The notes below the pieces were generated by a model that saw only the letters and a list, made by a program, of their open reading frames with translations, was not told the origin of the DNA and ran no database searches. The position numbers and the translations under genes are program-made. Below, piece by piece: positions 1-8,276 of a DNA stretch of 64,000 bases (position 1 is its first letter; every line of letters starts with the position of its first letter). The DNA is from Jutongia hominis. Its GTDB lineage: Bacteria; Bacillota; Clostridia; Lachnospirales; Lachnospiraceae. Location: NCBI RefSeq assembly GCF_014384965.1, contig NZ_JACRSW010000011.1:1-64000 (forward strand), given 5' to 3'.

Positions 1-114
1 AATCTGACTTTTATTTACTTTCAATGTACCGTCCTCCAGAAAAGGTTTTAGTTTTGCTAAATCTTCAAGGGTATTAATCTGAAGATCTGTATGTATTTTC
101 TGTGTATATATCAT
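1..114 (-). CDS. IS21-family transposase (IstA-like), N-terminal part only
   Basis: Partial gene running off the left edge. The visible 38 residues begin MIYTQKIH and contain a leucine-rich helix (LEDLAKLKPFLEDG) followed by KVNKSQI, which looks like the entry to the helix-turn-helix of IS21 IstA proteins. The ATG at 114 has a GGAGGG ribosome binding site 8-9 nt upstream. The paired 24-bp repeats just upstream fit the multiple terminal repeats of IS21-family ends. The DDE domain would lie outside the window, so the family call rests on a short stretch plus these repeats. Confidence 0.45.
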   Translation of the reverse strand, partial: MIYTQKIHTDLQINTLEDLAKLKPFLEDGTLKVNKSQI

Positions 115-154
115 AATGCAATCCCTCCAACGGGATCCATTATATCTGGAACTT

Positions 155-202
155 GTACATTTTTATATGAGCATTTATGTACATTTATATCTTAGCATTT
201 AT
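155..202. repeat. Two tandem 24-bp repeats at the insertion-sequence end
   Basis: Two imperfect 24-bp copies (155-178 and 179-202) both start GTACATTT and end AGCATTTAT. They lie between the transposase start at 114 and the broken gene at 199-339. IS21-family elements carry repeated transposase-binding sites near each end, so I read this as the left terminal region. Confidence 0.5.
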
Positions 203-339
203 AGCAGGCAATCACCACTGATCTCGCCAAAGTCCACAAATACAATATCCATCCATTGATATGTTCTTTCCTGCATCGCCGCTGTAACAGCATCGTCATA
301 GCCATAGGTAAATCCAAATCTTCTACTATCATTCGTCAT
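199..339 (-). pseudogene. MazF/PemK-like N-terminal fragment cut by the insertion sequence
   Basis: A 46-codon open frame starting at the ATG at 339, which has an AGGAGG site 9 nt upstream. It contains YQWMDIVFVDFGE, matching the start of MazF/PemK toxins (compare FDVVYADFG in the complete MazF-like protein at 24673-25104). The reading frame then hits a TAA lying inside the 24-bp terminal repeat, so the stop codon is supplied by the insertion. The rest of the toxin fold is missing. The in-window paralogue supports the MazF reading, but the fragment is short. Confidence 0.45.
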
Positions 340-545
340 TGTCTGTTTCCTCCTGATTCTATCTGCCGTCATGTAATATGGTTCCTGTATCACACGACTA
401 AATCTTCTTGTATCACTTGCAAGTTGTTGTCCCTTACGGACAATTCAAGTATATCAATGCAGATGTTTAATAAAGAGAACCCAGAAGGTAAGTTACTGGT
501 ACTGATAGAAAAATTTGCGCAAAAAAATTGGTAGCCCGGTTCGGA

Positions 546-1451
546 CTACCTACCCCTATAGACCAGATCTATCCCCTTTTCTTGACATATTGTAGTAACC
601 TTATCAAGTAATGCTTGATACTCCTTATTTCTATTAAAATTCTCTCCTAAGTGTACAGCGCTTACCGATTTTGATAAATCAATATTATAACTACTGTCTA
701 AATAATCTTCGGCTTTAATAATCCCATCTCTTGTGGTTCGATTTTTCAATAAAAACATCCTATATTCACGTTCGAACTGCCATACCTGCTTTTGTTTTAT
801 GAAGACTGGTATATAAGCGGTTTTCATTATTTTCTCATATATTGAGTGAAAACGTTCTAAAATCTCTTGCTCTGAATATTGTTTTGCATTTCTATAGCAC
901 TCAATAATAATAGAATTTGCCAAAGTTAATGATGAATCATACGGCTCATCACTATACAAAACTGGTAATGTAGACAAACTAAACAATTGATTTTTTTGCG
1001 TATCGTACTCGATACAATAGCCACTCTTTTGAAAAGCATATTTATTCCACATCTCATTATTGTCTGGATCATCAGTAAAACATCCAACTCGAATAAAATT
1101 TTGATAATTACTAATTATTTCAGTAAAATACTTTTCTGTAATCACATTATTAGTTTCGTTTAAATATAGGGTTATTTCTCTAGATTCTATACCCAAAGAT
1201 TCAAAAAAATTATTTATATGTTCCATAATAGAGACTTTATCGAAAAAAGGCTTACAGTCATTTACATCTTCAAATTCACAGCCTAAACTCATGTGAAATT
1301 GACCTTTCATATTTGCATCCCAATACTGTTTTTCATTTCCATCTTTATCAAAGAAAGCTTGATACTTATATAATTTTGATGGAATGGATGTTGCCTGTGT
1401 CATTGAATCCCATGAAATATATGGTGATAATAATGCATCCTCATACGTCAT
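546..1451 (-). CDS. DUF2971 family protein
   Basis: A 301-residue protein of the DUF2971 family: an early LYKYQAF motif, a central block with RVGCFTDDPDNNEMWNKYA and GYCIEYD, and a late WQFEREYRMF block. DUF2971 proteins have no assigned reaction and are often found among defence or mobile genes. I chose the ATG at 1451, because the in-frame ATG at 1466 overlaps the AGGAGG that serves it. The gene lies 98 bp downstream of the PD-(D/E)XK gene on the same strand, so the two may be co-expressed. Family call firm, function unknown. Confidence 0.8.
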   Translation of the reverse strand: MTYEDALLSPYISWDSMTQATSIPSKLYKYQAFFDKDGNEKQYWDANMKGQFHMSLGCEFEDVNDCKPFFDKVSIMEHINNFFESLGIESREITLYLNETNNVITEKYFTEIISNYQNFIRVGCFTDDPDNNEMWNKYAFQKSGYCIEYDTQKNQLFSLSTLPVLYSDEPYDSSLTLANSIIIECYRNAKQYSEQEILERFHSIYEKIMKTAYIPVFIKQKQVWQFEREYRMFLLKNRTTRDGIIKAEDYLDSSYNIDLSKSVSAVHLGENFNRNKEYQALLDKVTTICQEKGIDLVYRGR

Positions 1452-1549
1452 ACATACCCTCCTCATCTATTCCTATACTAGATGATCTATTAATCAACTT
1501 GTTACTTTTCGTTCAGCATTGATAGCTCTTAAATATATAAATACCATTA

Positions 1550-3139
1550 TCATACTTGGTCAAATGTCTCTTTAAAACAAATCGCAGGAATTCTAAATTC
1601 AAAACCTGCATAAAACACACGCTGATATGTAATTGAAGCCCCCTCAGGAAGTGGAATTTCATATTGATGATTTCGGATCATGTGGAACACAGTGCTCAAT
1701 GAATATTTAGACAGCAACTCCTCCATCCGTTTTAAATCAATAACTGGTACATATTTATTATGTGTTCTTATATTATGTTTAGCAACAACACAGACAAATA
1801 TATCCACTGTTTCTCCATCTTCAACATTGAATACTTGCTTTACAAAATGCTTTCTATCCTGCATTGCATAAGCCATTATCTCCTCAATCTGTTTACAGCC
1901 ATGAGTTATTTCATCTTCTTTTGCATACACCTCTTTTGTAGAATCCGCAGCTGCAAACCATTTAGTTTCACAAATAATAGCAGAATTTGTCATTCTATCA
2001 AATATAGCAAAATCAATATCAGGAAGATCTTCTCTGAGATGTTTATGTTTTATAATATCAGGAGACGAAACATAGGTCTCAAGTTCTGAGACCATTAACT
2101 TCTCCAAATCATTTACTTCTTTGAAATAATTACTATCACGCCTTGAGCTAACCACTGCAAGTAGATTTCGTTCAGGTCGCGATCCCATAAACAAAATCGG
2201 GGTAATAATCAATGTTCCATTTGAAAGTTTAACAATAGGTTGATACATTATATCCACATTTTTCTTTTTAGGTTCAAATGTAATATATTGAATAATTGTC
2301 TCTACTTTCTCTTTTTCCAAACCACTTGCAGAAATAATATAAGCAACAATATACTCACTATTCTGAATTATATTGCTGTTTTTTAGACGCACTAATGGAT
2401 CGCCCACAGCAAAACAGCTACAAAAATGAACATAACAAAGTGTAGTAAGTGCCACCCAAAAAGCTTTATATTCTTCCATAGTAAAACTATCAAACACCCA
2501 ATTTTCTGGAAGTGTCTTTGATAATTCCCACTGTTGCAATGCTACTTTTTTAAATGAATTAAGCATATCAGATGAAAGTTCATAGCATATCATTCCATTT
2601 TCAACTTTCACTTTATCTCGTAGTTCTCTTACACTGGTAATTAGGCGATACGGATCAATAATACTTGCCATATCATTCAAATCTACCTGAGAACTTTCTC
2701 GAAGAACATCACTCCACATAGATTTATTTTGCTCTTTACCCGGGGTAAATATAACCTTATTATCTTCTATATCCACAGCATATCGATTGCGAGAATAAGA
2801 AATATAGCCTGAGCAAATAACCGAATACGGGTAAGCATAGTCATTCAGCAATTCACAACATTGTTTATATCTTGTCTCTGTTAGGGCGACATCTAATGGT
2901 TGCATATCTTCTACACATATTTCATCCACCCATAGTAATGATATATTGAGCGCATCCATTTGATCTGTAATTTTTTTTAAGGCTAATGGGTTAAACATGC
3001 TACCCATTAATATTAGTCCACAAACATCTTCAAATGCTGCAAGCAAATCATAAAATGTCTGTTCTTTTCCAGCATCAAATACTGGACTTTTTTTATGTTC
3101 TATGTCAATAATTGTTTCAATTTCACGTATGTTAAGCAA
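1550..3139 (-). CDS. Large protein with a C-terminal PD-(D/E)XK nuclease-like motif
   Basis: A 529-residue protein I do not recognise as a named family. Around residues 375-400 it has DIDFAIFD followed by AIICETKWF, the D...ExK pattern of PD-(D/E)XK (restriction-endonuclease fold) enzymes. The N-terminal two thirds lack a motif I can name. The start is a TTG at 3139 with GAGGAT about 9 nt upstream. It sits directly upstream of the DUF2971 gene. A nuclease role, perhaps in defence or damage response, is inferred from the motif alone. Confidence 0.6.
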   Translation of the reverse strand: MLNIREIETIIDIEHKKSPVFDAGKEQTFYDLLAAFEDVCGLILMGSMFNPLALKKITDQMDALNISLLWVDEICVEDMQPLDVALTETRYKQCCELLNDYAYPYSVICSGYISYSRNRYAVDIEDNKVIFTPGKEQNKSMWSDVLRESSQVDLNDMASIIDPYRLITSVRELRDKVKVENGMICYELSSDMLNSFKKVALQQWELSKTLPENWVFDSFTMEEYKAFWVALTTLCYVHFCSCFAVGDPLVRLKNSNIIQNSEYIVAYIISASGLEKEKVETIIQYITFEPKKKNVDIMYQPIVKLSNGTLIITPILFMGSRPERNLLAVVSSRRDSNYFKEVNDLEKLMVSELETYVSSPDIIKHKHLREDLPDIDFAIFDRMTNSAIICETKWFAAADSTKEVYAKEDEITHGCKQIEEIMAYAMQDRKHFVKQVFNVEDGETVDIFVCVVAKHNIRTHNKYVPVIDLKRMEELLSKYSLSTVFHMIRNHQYEIPLPEGASITYQRVFYAGFEFRIPAICFKETFDQV

Positions 3140-3381
3140 TAGTTTATATCCTCATTTTTTTGTGAAATGGTAAAAGACTTTTCTACCGTTACTCCAGTTA
3201 CAATAAATTTTCTCTTCTATCCCCTCTAATTATTCCTTTGCTCTATATTTTTATACCATCTTCTTTCCCTCCGATTTGTAAGCAACTATATTTCAATTAC
3301 ATATAATATTATATCAAACATCAAATTCTTTTCAATCACATCCTCACATTATAAGTTGCCATCTTCAAATTTTCGCCCCAT

Positions 3382-3666
3382 TTACATGCTCTTATATTTC
3401 TGCAACACTGCTTCCAAGTCTTTTAGCAAAGCATTTGATTCACTCTTTATTTCATTTCCTTTCAATATGTAATCCGTACTTACTCTATAAACATCGCTAA
3501 ACAGCAATAATGTTTCTATAGATGGTCCTTTTATCCCTCTTTCTATCCTACTGATCGTTCCCGGCTCAAGTCCAACTGTTTCCGCTACCTGCTCCTGTGT
3601 TTTTTCTGCCTGTTTTCTTAATGCCTTTAATCTCTTACCGCTTGCTTCCATGTCGTAAATCATCAT
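3382..3666 (-). CDS. XRE-family helix-turn-helix regulator
   Basis: A 94-residue DNA-binding protein with a Cro/CI-type helix-turn-helix (RLKALRKQAEKTQEQVAE, then GLEPGTISRIERG) and a short C-terminal helix. It lies just after the terminator of the relic element's zinc-ribbon gene. The equivalent place in the complete element is held by the XRE gene at 26580-26927, so this may be the relic's last regulator. The ribosome binding site is weak (GGATGAAG). Confidence 0.8.
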   Translation of the reverse strand: MMIYDMEASGKRLKALRKQAEKTQEQVAETVGLEPGTISRIERGIKGPSIETLLLFSDVYRVSTDYILKGNEIKSESNALLKDLEAVLQKYKSM

Positions 3667-3752
3667 AATTCTTCATCCGTTCCAGCCATCTCGATAGCCA
3701 GAAGTAATATGGTGAAAAATTATTTTTGAATTTTCCTCTGCCTGATCCACGC

Positions 3753-3850
3753 AAAAAGACGCAAAGAAAAGCCAGTTATCTACTGGTTATCTTTCCCCTG
3801 CGTCTCTGGTGCTTCCATCATCTCTGATGTGCCCTTATCAGGTGGGCTGT
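3753..3850 (-). terminator. Intrinsic terminator with a conserved upstream block (relic copy)
   Basis: On the minus strand a stem closes with GACGCA/TGCGTC (3758-3804) and is followed by five T. The preceding 45 nt, including AGCCCACCTGATAAGGGCAC, are almost identical to the block before the terminator at 26989-27080. Conservation of the 3' untranslated stretch beyond the hairpin suggests it has its own structure. Confidence 0.7.
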
Positions 3851-3888
3851 TCATTTAATTGTCATTTTGTTTCTATGTAACAGATCTG

Positions 3889-4095
3889 TCAGATACGGAA
3901 CACACCTTTGTCGGCACGCTTCCGTATCATACCTTCTGTATATTTCTTTAACATCATTACCCGTTTGCAACGGTTGCATTTGATCGTGATGCCCTGCAGG
4001 ACGATCCGGTCATCGTCCTGACACAATGTGTAATCCATCATCCTCGCATTACATTCTCTGCAATGCAACTGCACTGTACTCCAATTCTTCTCCAA
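3889..4095 (-). CDS. Small zinc-ribbon protein (relic copy)
   Basis: A 68-residue protein with two Cys pairs, LHCRECN and IKCNRCKR, that should bind one zinc ion. It ends KRADKGVFRI. It is the counterpart of 27099-27302, and both start at a TTG within the same context (GAACTGAATTG). The AGAGGAG site sits 9-10 nt upstream of the TTG at 4095. It may bind nucleic acid; no function is established. Confidence 0.65.
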   Translation of the reverse strand: MEKNWSTVQLHCRECNARMMDYTLCQDDDRIVLQGITIKCNRCKRVMMLKKYTEGMIRKRADKGVFRI

Positions 4096-4129
4096 TTCAG
4101 TTCAACTCCTCTACCATACAAAATTGCTA

Positions 4130-4279
4130 TTACTAACACGCAACATTTGTACTTGCAAGGGAAAGGGAAATCAACCTTCGCAAGCCCATTACTTGAGCCG
4201 GAAGTTCCGATGCGCCCTGTCTTGACGCTCCGACATTGCTGATCTTAAAGTCTGTTGACCATGGCAAGCCATGATCTGC
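4130..4279 (-). other. Conserved non-coding block (relic copy)
   Basis: This interval has no credible gene. It shares several blocks with 27326-27478, which lies between the same two genes in the complete element, including CATCGGAACT and GATTTCCCTTTCC on the minus strand. The blocks can form a GC-rich hairpin around CCGG/CCGGC. It may be a structured leader of the zinc-ribbon gene. Confidence 0.4.
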
Positions 4280-4525
4280 TTAAGCTGATTTCTCCATGAA
4301 CCACATATTGTTGTCCTCATAGAACAGATATACTTCTTTTCCGTCTACGACACATGTATATCGCATCCCGGCACCGCCTGCCTTTAAGCTGGCTGCACGC
4401 CGGATGTCTTTTACTTTGCTGATCTCATACTCTACTCCATCCTCCCATACAAAACTTTTCGGAAGGAGCATTCCATCCTTGGTAAATATGGCATTCACAT
4501 CTACATAAATTTTGTCTTCGTTCAA
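4280..4525 (-). CDS. 81-aa accessory protein of the polymerase block (relic copy)
   Basis: An 81-residue protein, same length as 27479-27724 and alike throughout (YVDV near the start, SFVWEDGVEYEISKVKDIRRA, then FYEDNNMWFMEK). It starts at TTG 4525 with AGGAGG 7 nt upstream. The layout resembles the small DUF6504-type proteins found beside Y-family polymerases, but that likeness is an inference from pattern only. It lies immediately downstream of the polymerase fragment. Confidence 0.65.
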   Translation of the reverse strand: MNEDKIYVDVNAIFTKDGMLLPKSFVWEDGVEYEISKVKDIRRAASLKAGGAGMRYTCVVDGKEVYLFYEDNNMWFMEKSA

Positions 4526-4542
4526 AGAACTGCCTCCTATTC

Positions 4543-5172
4543 TTAACTAAAATATCCTTGCGGATGTACCGTGTGGGAACCTTTTGCATCCAAAGAGGAT
4601 AACAGCTTATCCTGATACATCAGTCCCCGTTGAATACTGAAATATCCAAACCTTTTCCGAATCTCATCCACCGCAGCATCTGCTTTCTCCTGCTTTTCCC
4701 GGCGGGTATAGTCACAGAATATGTCAAGCTGTTCGTATGCATGATCCAGTGTTAATTCTGCTCCTCTGACACCAAGACTTCGGATTGGTTTTTCCCATTG
4801 ATATGTTGCTCTGAAAATGCGATAGGCTTCCTGTGCAATCTCCGATGTGATGTTCGTCGGTCTGTCTATCTTATGCTGTCTCGTAAAATGATGTAGTGCG
4901 TTGTCGCGGACGGATATTTCCACTACATGGCACTTAAAGCCATTCTCCCTCAGTCTGGCAGCGACACTTTCTGCCAGAACATACAGGATGATCTTCACAT
5001 CTTCATCCGTCTCCAAGTCTCTCGGAGTCGTTGTGCTGTTTCCTATGGACTTAATCGGGGCATGGGTATGTTCCCTCTTAACCGGAGAATCATCCCAGCC
5101 ATTCGCAAAAGAATGAAGTACCAGCCCTATCTTACCAAACCGGGATTTCAGATACTTTTCCTCCATCTGCGA
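4543..5172 (-). pseudogene. Y-family DNA polymerase, C-terminal fragment
   Basis: About 205 codons matching the C-terminal half (thumb end and little-finger domain) of the polymerase at 27997-29244: FANGWDDSPVKRE, IKSIGNSTTTPRD, RRFGYFSIQRGLMYQD and TVHPQGYF. The catalytic palm with its metal-binding acids is absent. Upstream the frame runs into sequence from an unrelated gene (the PAS-like gene start) at about 5173, so this is a deletion junction and the product cannot be an active polymerase. Confidence 0.8.
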
Positions 5173-5368
5173 CAGCTTCAACAATCTGTTCATCTGCCCG
5201 TAAATCAGGTGCTTTATCATGCTCTGTTACATACTTTTTGTATTCCTCAAACACCCAGCCTGTAATCTTATCCTTTTGTTTCATCTTGAGATTACTAAAT
5301 GTCTTATTCATCTGAAAAAGCTGACCATCTACCTTTTTATGTATTTTTGTCTTTTTACTTTTTGTCAA
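5173..5368 (-). pseudogene. N-terminal fragment of the PAS-like ICE protein
   Basis: The first 65 or so codons are nearly identical to the protein at 42296-42982 (MTKSKKTKIHKK, GWVFEEYKKYVTEHDK, DEQIVEAV). Identity then stops and the DNA continues as the polymerase fragment. The shared bases TTGAAGCTGT at the breakpoint suggest a microhomology deletion. The TTG start and its upstream GGTGGGAG are also conserved with the full-length copy. Confidence 0.8.
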
Positions 5369-5381
5369 ATTTCTCCCACCT

Positions 5382-5675
5382 TTATATAATTAATATAATC
5401 TCATTATAGAGTTTTTCCCTGAAATCCTTTGTGACCGGATAGCAGACATCCTGATAGATTGGCTTGCCCTGCTCATCCACCTGCTTTGTCTTATAAGAAG
5501 GTATTGATACAAAGAATTTCAAAGGAACCTTTGGTTCCTTGTGTTCTGTCCTGCTTCTGTGTCTCCTCTTTCTCCGGTTCCTTGATTCTTGCATAGGCAT
5601 CAAGGATGTTGGTATAGAGTTCCTCACGAAACTCTGCCGTGATAGGATTGCACATATCCTTATAGATCACGCCGT
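5382..5675 (-). pseudogene. Degraded tandem SpoVG-family gene
   Basis: Two separated matches to the gene at 44098-44787: SVP-type segment FVSIPSYKTKQVDEQGKP with DVCYPVTKDFREKLYNEI, and, in DNA, the stretch encoding the end of the first SpoVG domain (about 5560-5675). The DNA between them is deleted, the frame is broken, and homology stops at about 5675. This is the outer end of the relic element. Confidence 0.75.
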
Positions 5676-6155
5676 TGTTTTTTTGTTTCGTTGTTTGAAT
5701 TTTATCAACGATTATTTCAGAAGAATCTCGTCATTTTGCACTATTGTGAAATGGCATGATCCTTAAATCATTTCACACTTATAACTGTCAATATTAAAAT
5801 ATATTTTTTGATAATTTAAGAATATGAATATACATTTTAAGTTCTACAATCTAATTGCCAGAAGTTTTTCTTGAAGTTAAAGCTTGCCTGCTCTCACCTG
5901 CATAGCAGGTGGATTTATCTTTCGCTTGCTCATTCTTCTATTGAAGAAATCGCCTCACTCAAACACTAAAGTGAAACAAGAAAAGAGATGTCACAATTTG
6001 CTAACACCTCCGTATCTTTTTACTCAATTTATTTCTTTTTCATTCAACCAATGTTAAAAGCAAAGTTTTTGAGTTGTTTTGGCTTTTATTGAAAATTACA
6101 GTCCATAAAGGCTTTCTTACTCAATATGTCCATTTTCAAATATTCTATGCTCTTT
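5676..6155. other. Gene-free AT-rich interval
   Basis: No open frame here looks real. The interval holds a perfect 7-bp inverted repeat CACCTGC/GCAGGTG at 5895-5911, a TTGCTAACACCTC block (about 5999) repeated near 7620, and one copy of the short repeat described at 6087-6119. It separates the relic element from the ATPase gene. Confidence 0.5.
6087..6119. repeat. Short dispersed repeat, copy A
   Basis: ATTGAAAATTACAGTCCATA followed by AAGGCTTTC. Three related copies lie upstream of the ATPase gene at 7461-7684. This copy is just downstream of the same gene, so the family brackets it. Confidence 0.5.
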
Positions 6156-7445
6156 TTATATAATCTCCTTATCCAAAAGAAAATCAATCACATTGATATT
6201 CAAAATGCCTTTATCATCATACCAACGCTTTCCAATATCTTTCCTTACAACAATTTTAGGGAAAGAATCTCCTGTAAGCGTAAATGGTCTGAGTTCTACC
6301 TCTGCTTTTTCATCAGCCGGCATCGCATATGCCGACTGGATATAGGTTCGTTTTCCTCCTGAATTCACGACAAAATCTATTTCCCTTGGAGTACGAATTG
6401 AATTACCTTTTTCATTGAGCGTCCTTGCATAAACAACACCAACATCAACGGAAAACTGCCTGATATTCAACTCATTATATATGATATTCTCCATTATATG
6501 CGTCATTTCCTGCTGACGGAAGCCTATTCTTGCATTTCTGAGTCCAATATCCTCGCAGTAATATTTATTTGGCGAGTCAAAATAGGATTTGCCTTTTACA
6601 TCATATCGCTTACTTTCTGAAAAAAGGAACGCATCTTCCAAATGTCCGATATATGCCCGAATCGTATTGGCAGACACACCGCCCCCTTGTTTAGACTTCA
6701 AAGTGTTCGCAATTTTAGTCGGATTTGTTAATGAACCTACTGATGAACAGAGTAAATCTAAAATCTGCTCAAGAACATCTCGTCTTTCAATTCTCTTACG
6801 TTCAACAATATCTTTTATATACACTTCCGAGAAAAGCGATTTCAGATAATTCATCTTAGCCGTATCATTTGGTCTTGACAAAATAAGCGGCATACCACCA
6901 TAAAATGCGTATTCATCAAATGCTTCATTTTTATCTCCACCAACGGAAGAGTAATATTCTGCAAAGCTAAGTGAGTGTACTCTTATTTCATCACTTCGTC
7001 CTCTAAACTCAGTAAGAATGTCGCTGGAAAGCATTTTTGAATTGCTTCCTGTTACATAAACATCTAAATTTGATAAACCTCTCAAATCATTAAGAGCATC
7101 GTAAAAAGTAATTTTCTTACCATCCGGATTATATGGATTAGCCACCTCATCAGACATTTGAATTTCATCAACGAAAAGATAATGCTCCTCTTTGCTCTTT
7201 TCCACTTTCTCTCTTACATACGATGAAAGAATAAGCGGATTACGATATTTAATATCTTTCGCGAGGTCAAGCTCAATCGTTATAATCAGTTCTTCTTTTA
7301 CACCATTTTCAATTAAATAATCTCGGTATATATTTTTGAGAAGATAGGATTTACCACATCTCCTGATACCGGTAATTACTTTCACTAATCCATCAAAACG
7401 ATATGAAATCAACTGCTCAAGGTAACTATCACGCTTAATCTCCAT
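6156..7445 (-). CDS. AAA-type ATPase with DUF4143 C-terminal domain
   Basis: A 429-residue protein with an N-terminal P-loop ATPase (Walker A GIRRCGKS near residue 28, Walker B HYLFVDEIQ near residue 90) and the C-terminal domain usual in the AAA_14/DUF4143 family, including PREIDFVV, a nuclease-like motif. These proteins are widespread, often mobile, and have no settled role. The ATG at 7445 has GGAG 8 nt upstream; the in-frame GTG at 7454 is less suited. A consensus promoter lies at 7501-7529. It appears to be a single-gene unit. Confidence 0.8.
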   Translation of the reverse strand: MEIKRDSYLEQLISYRFDGLVKVITGIRRCGKSYLLKNIYRDYLIENGVKEELIITIELDLAKDIKYRNPLILSSYVREKVEKSKEEHYLFVDEIQMSDEVANPYNPDGKKITFYDALNDLRGLSNLDVYVTGSNSKMLSSDILTEFRGRSDEIRVHSLSFAEYYSSVGGDKNEAFDEYAFYGGMPLILSRPNDTAKMNYLKSLFSEVYIKDIVERKRIERRDVLEQILDLLCSSVGSLTNPTKIANTLKSKQGGGVSANTIRAYIGHLEDAFLFSESKRYDVKGKSYFDSPNKYYCEDIGLRNARIGFRQQEMTHIMENIIYNELNIRQFSVDVGVVYARTLNEKGNSIRTPREIDFVVNSGGKRTYIQSAYAMPADEKAEVELRPFTLTGDSFPKIVVRKDIGKRWYDDKGILNINVIDFLLDKEII

Positions 7446-7460
7446 AAAGCCCACTCCATT

Positions 7461-7684
7461 TCATTAAAAATTTCCACCCATTTAGGCTTTTTCAATCAAT
7501 ATTATATATGTTTTCTATCAGGTATTCAAGTTCTCATTGAAAATTATAGCCCATAATGGCTAAAATATTCAGTAAAAACATTTTTCTTTCTCCATATAAA
7601 TCAAAAAGGTGCTGCCCACTTGCTAACACCTCTTTAGTCATACGATATATCCATTGAAAATTTATGCCCATAAAGACATTTTTG
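7461..7684. repeat. Three copies of a short repeat upstream of the ATPase gene
   Basis: Copies at 7461-7492, 7534-7565 and 7651-7684 share CATTGAAAATT-n-GCCCATAAAGGC (plus strand) with a few changes each. On the minus strand each begins with a GCC..ATGGGC core. Two flank the ATPase promoter. They could be binding sites or decayed mobile fragments. Confidence 0.5.
7501..7529 (-). promoter_or_regulatory. Sigma-A-type promoter of the ATPase gene
   Basis: TTGAAT (7524-7529), a 17-nt spacer and TATAAT (7501-7506) on the minus strand, about 56 nt upstream of the ATPase start codon. Confidence 0.7.
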
Positions 7685-7704
7685 TTCATCGAACTTGATC
7701 TGTT

Positions 7705-7731
7705 AAATTGTGCAGACCGTCTGCACAATTT
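7705..7731. other. Perfect 12-bp inverted repeat
   Basis: AAATTGTGCAGA and its exact complement separated by CCG. It lies downstream of the winged-helix remnant. It has no clear T-tract, so it may be an operator rather than a terminator. Confidence 0.6.
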
Positions 7732-7826
7732 CTATTCTGTTTCCTTATCTTCTTTATCCTACTGCCGAAGACAAAACATCAGATTGTCTACACACCGTGT
7801 CGATAATTTCAAGGAAGTCTTATAAA

Positions 7827-8102
7827 CTACTTCTTGAATTTATATTTTCCTTTTCCGTAACCGAATACTGGTTCAATAATATCTGCCTGCATCAAATTGG
7901 AAAGAAGTTTTGAAGCACCTGAACCTTTCAGCTCAAGAAGTTCCTTAACTACACTTCTTCCAAACACCTCATCAAAGCCAAACTTTTCAAAGAGTCTATG
8001 GATATGAACCATCGTTTTTAATGAGAAATCGCTGCTTTTTTCGAAAAGTACACTTTCAATATCCACTTTTCGATCTTGAATGTCCACTTTTTCTTCATTC
8101 AA
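7827..8102 (-). pseudogene. C-terminal winged-helix remnant of an ATP-binding/Fic-like protein
   Basis: About 91 codons ending in VVKELLELKGSGASKLLSNL and EPVFGYGKGKYKFKK, the typical C-terminal winged helix of AlbA_2/Fic-type transcriptional proteins. No ATG and no ribosome binding site precede it: the frame opens at a stop at 8130 and only a TTG is available. I read it as the 3' remnant of a longer gene. Confidence 0.5.
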
Positions 8103-8276
8103 AAGTCCACTTATGTGAATCTTGAAATACTATCTATGTTGTAGAAAGAGAATTTTCTTCATCGGTTCTTTCCAGTAAACTCTTTGGTATGTACAAAATT
8201 CTTGGCTTTGTTTCCACAGACTGCTCTTTCTAATTTTTACAATATTTTTTATAAAATATAACTCTTTTCATTTTAA

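Noticed and set aside
155..202. CRISPR array
   Set aside because: Only two adjacent units without spacers; better explained as insertion-sequence terminal repeats.
256..534. Plus-strand open frame of 92 codons
   Set aside because: It overlaps the antisense MazF-like fragment and has no ribosome binding site. Its last 25 codons look protein-like but too short to call.
7534..7728. Minus-strand open frame of 64 codons upstream of the ATPase
   Set aside because: It runs between two copies of the short repeat, whose ATGGGC core creates the apparent Met codons; no ribosome binding site and odd composition.
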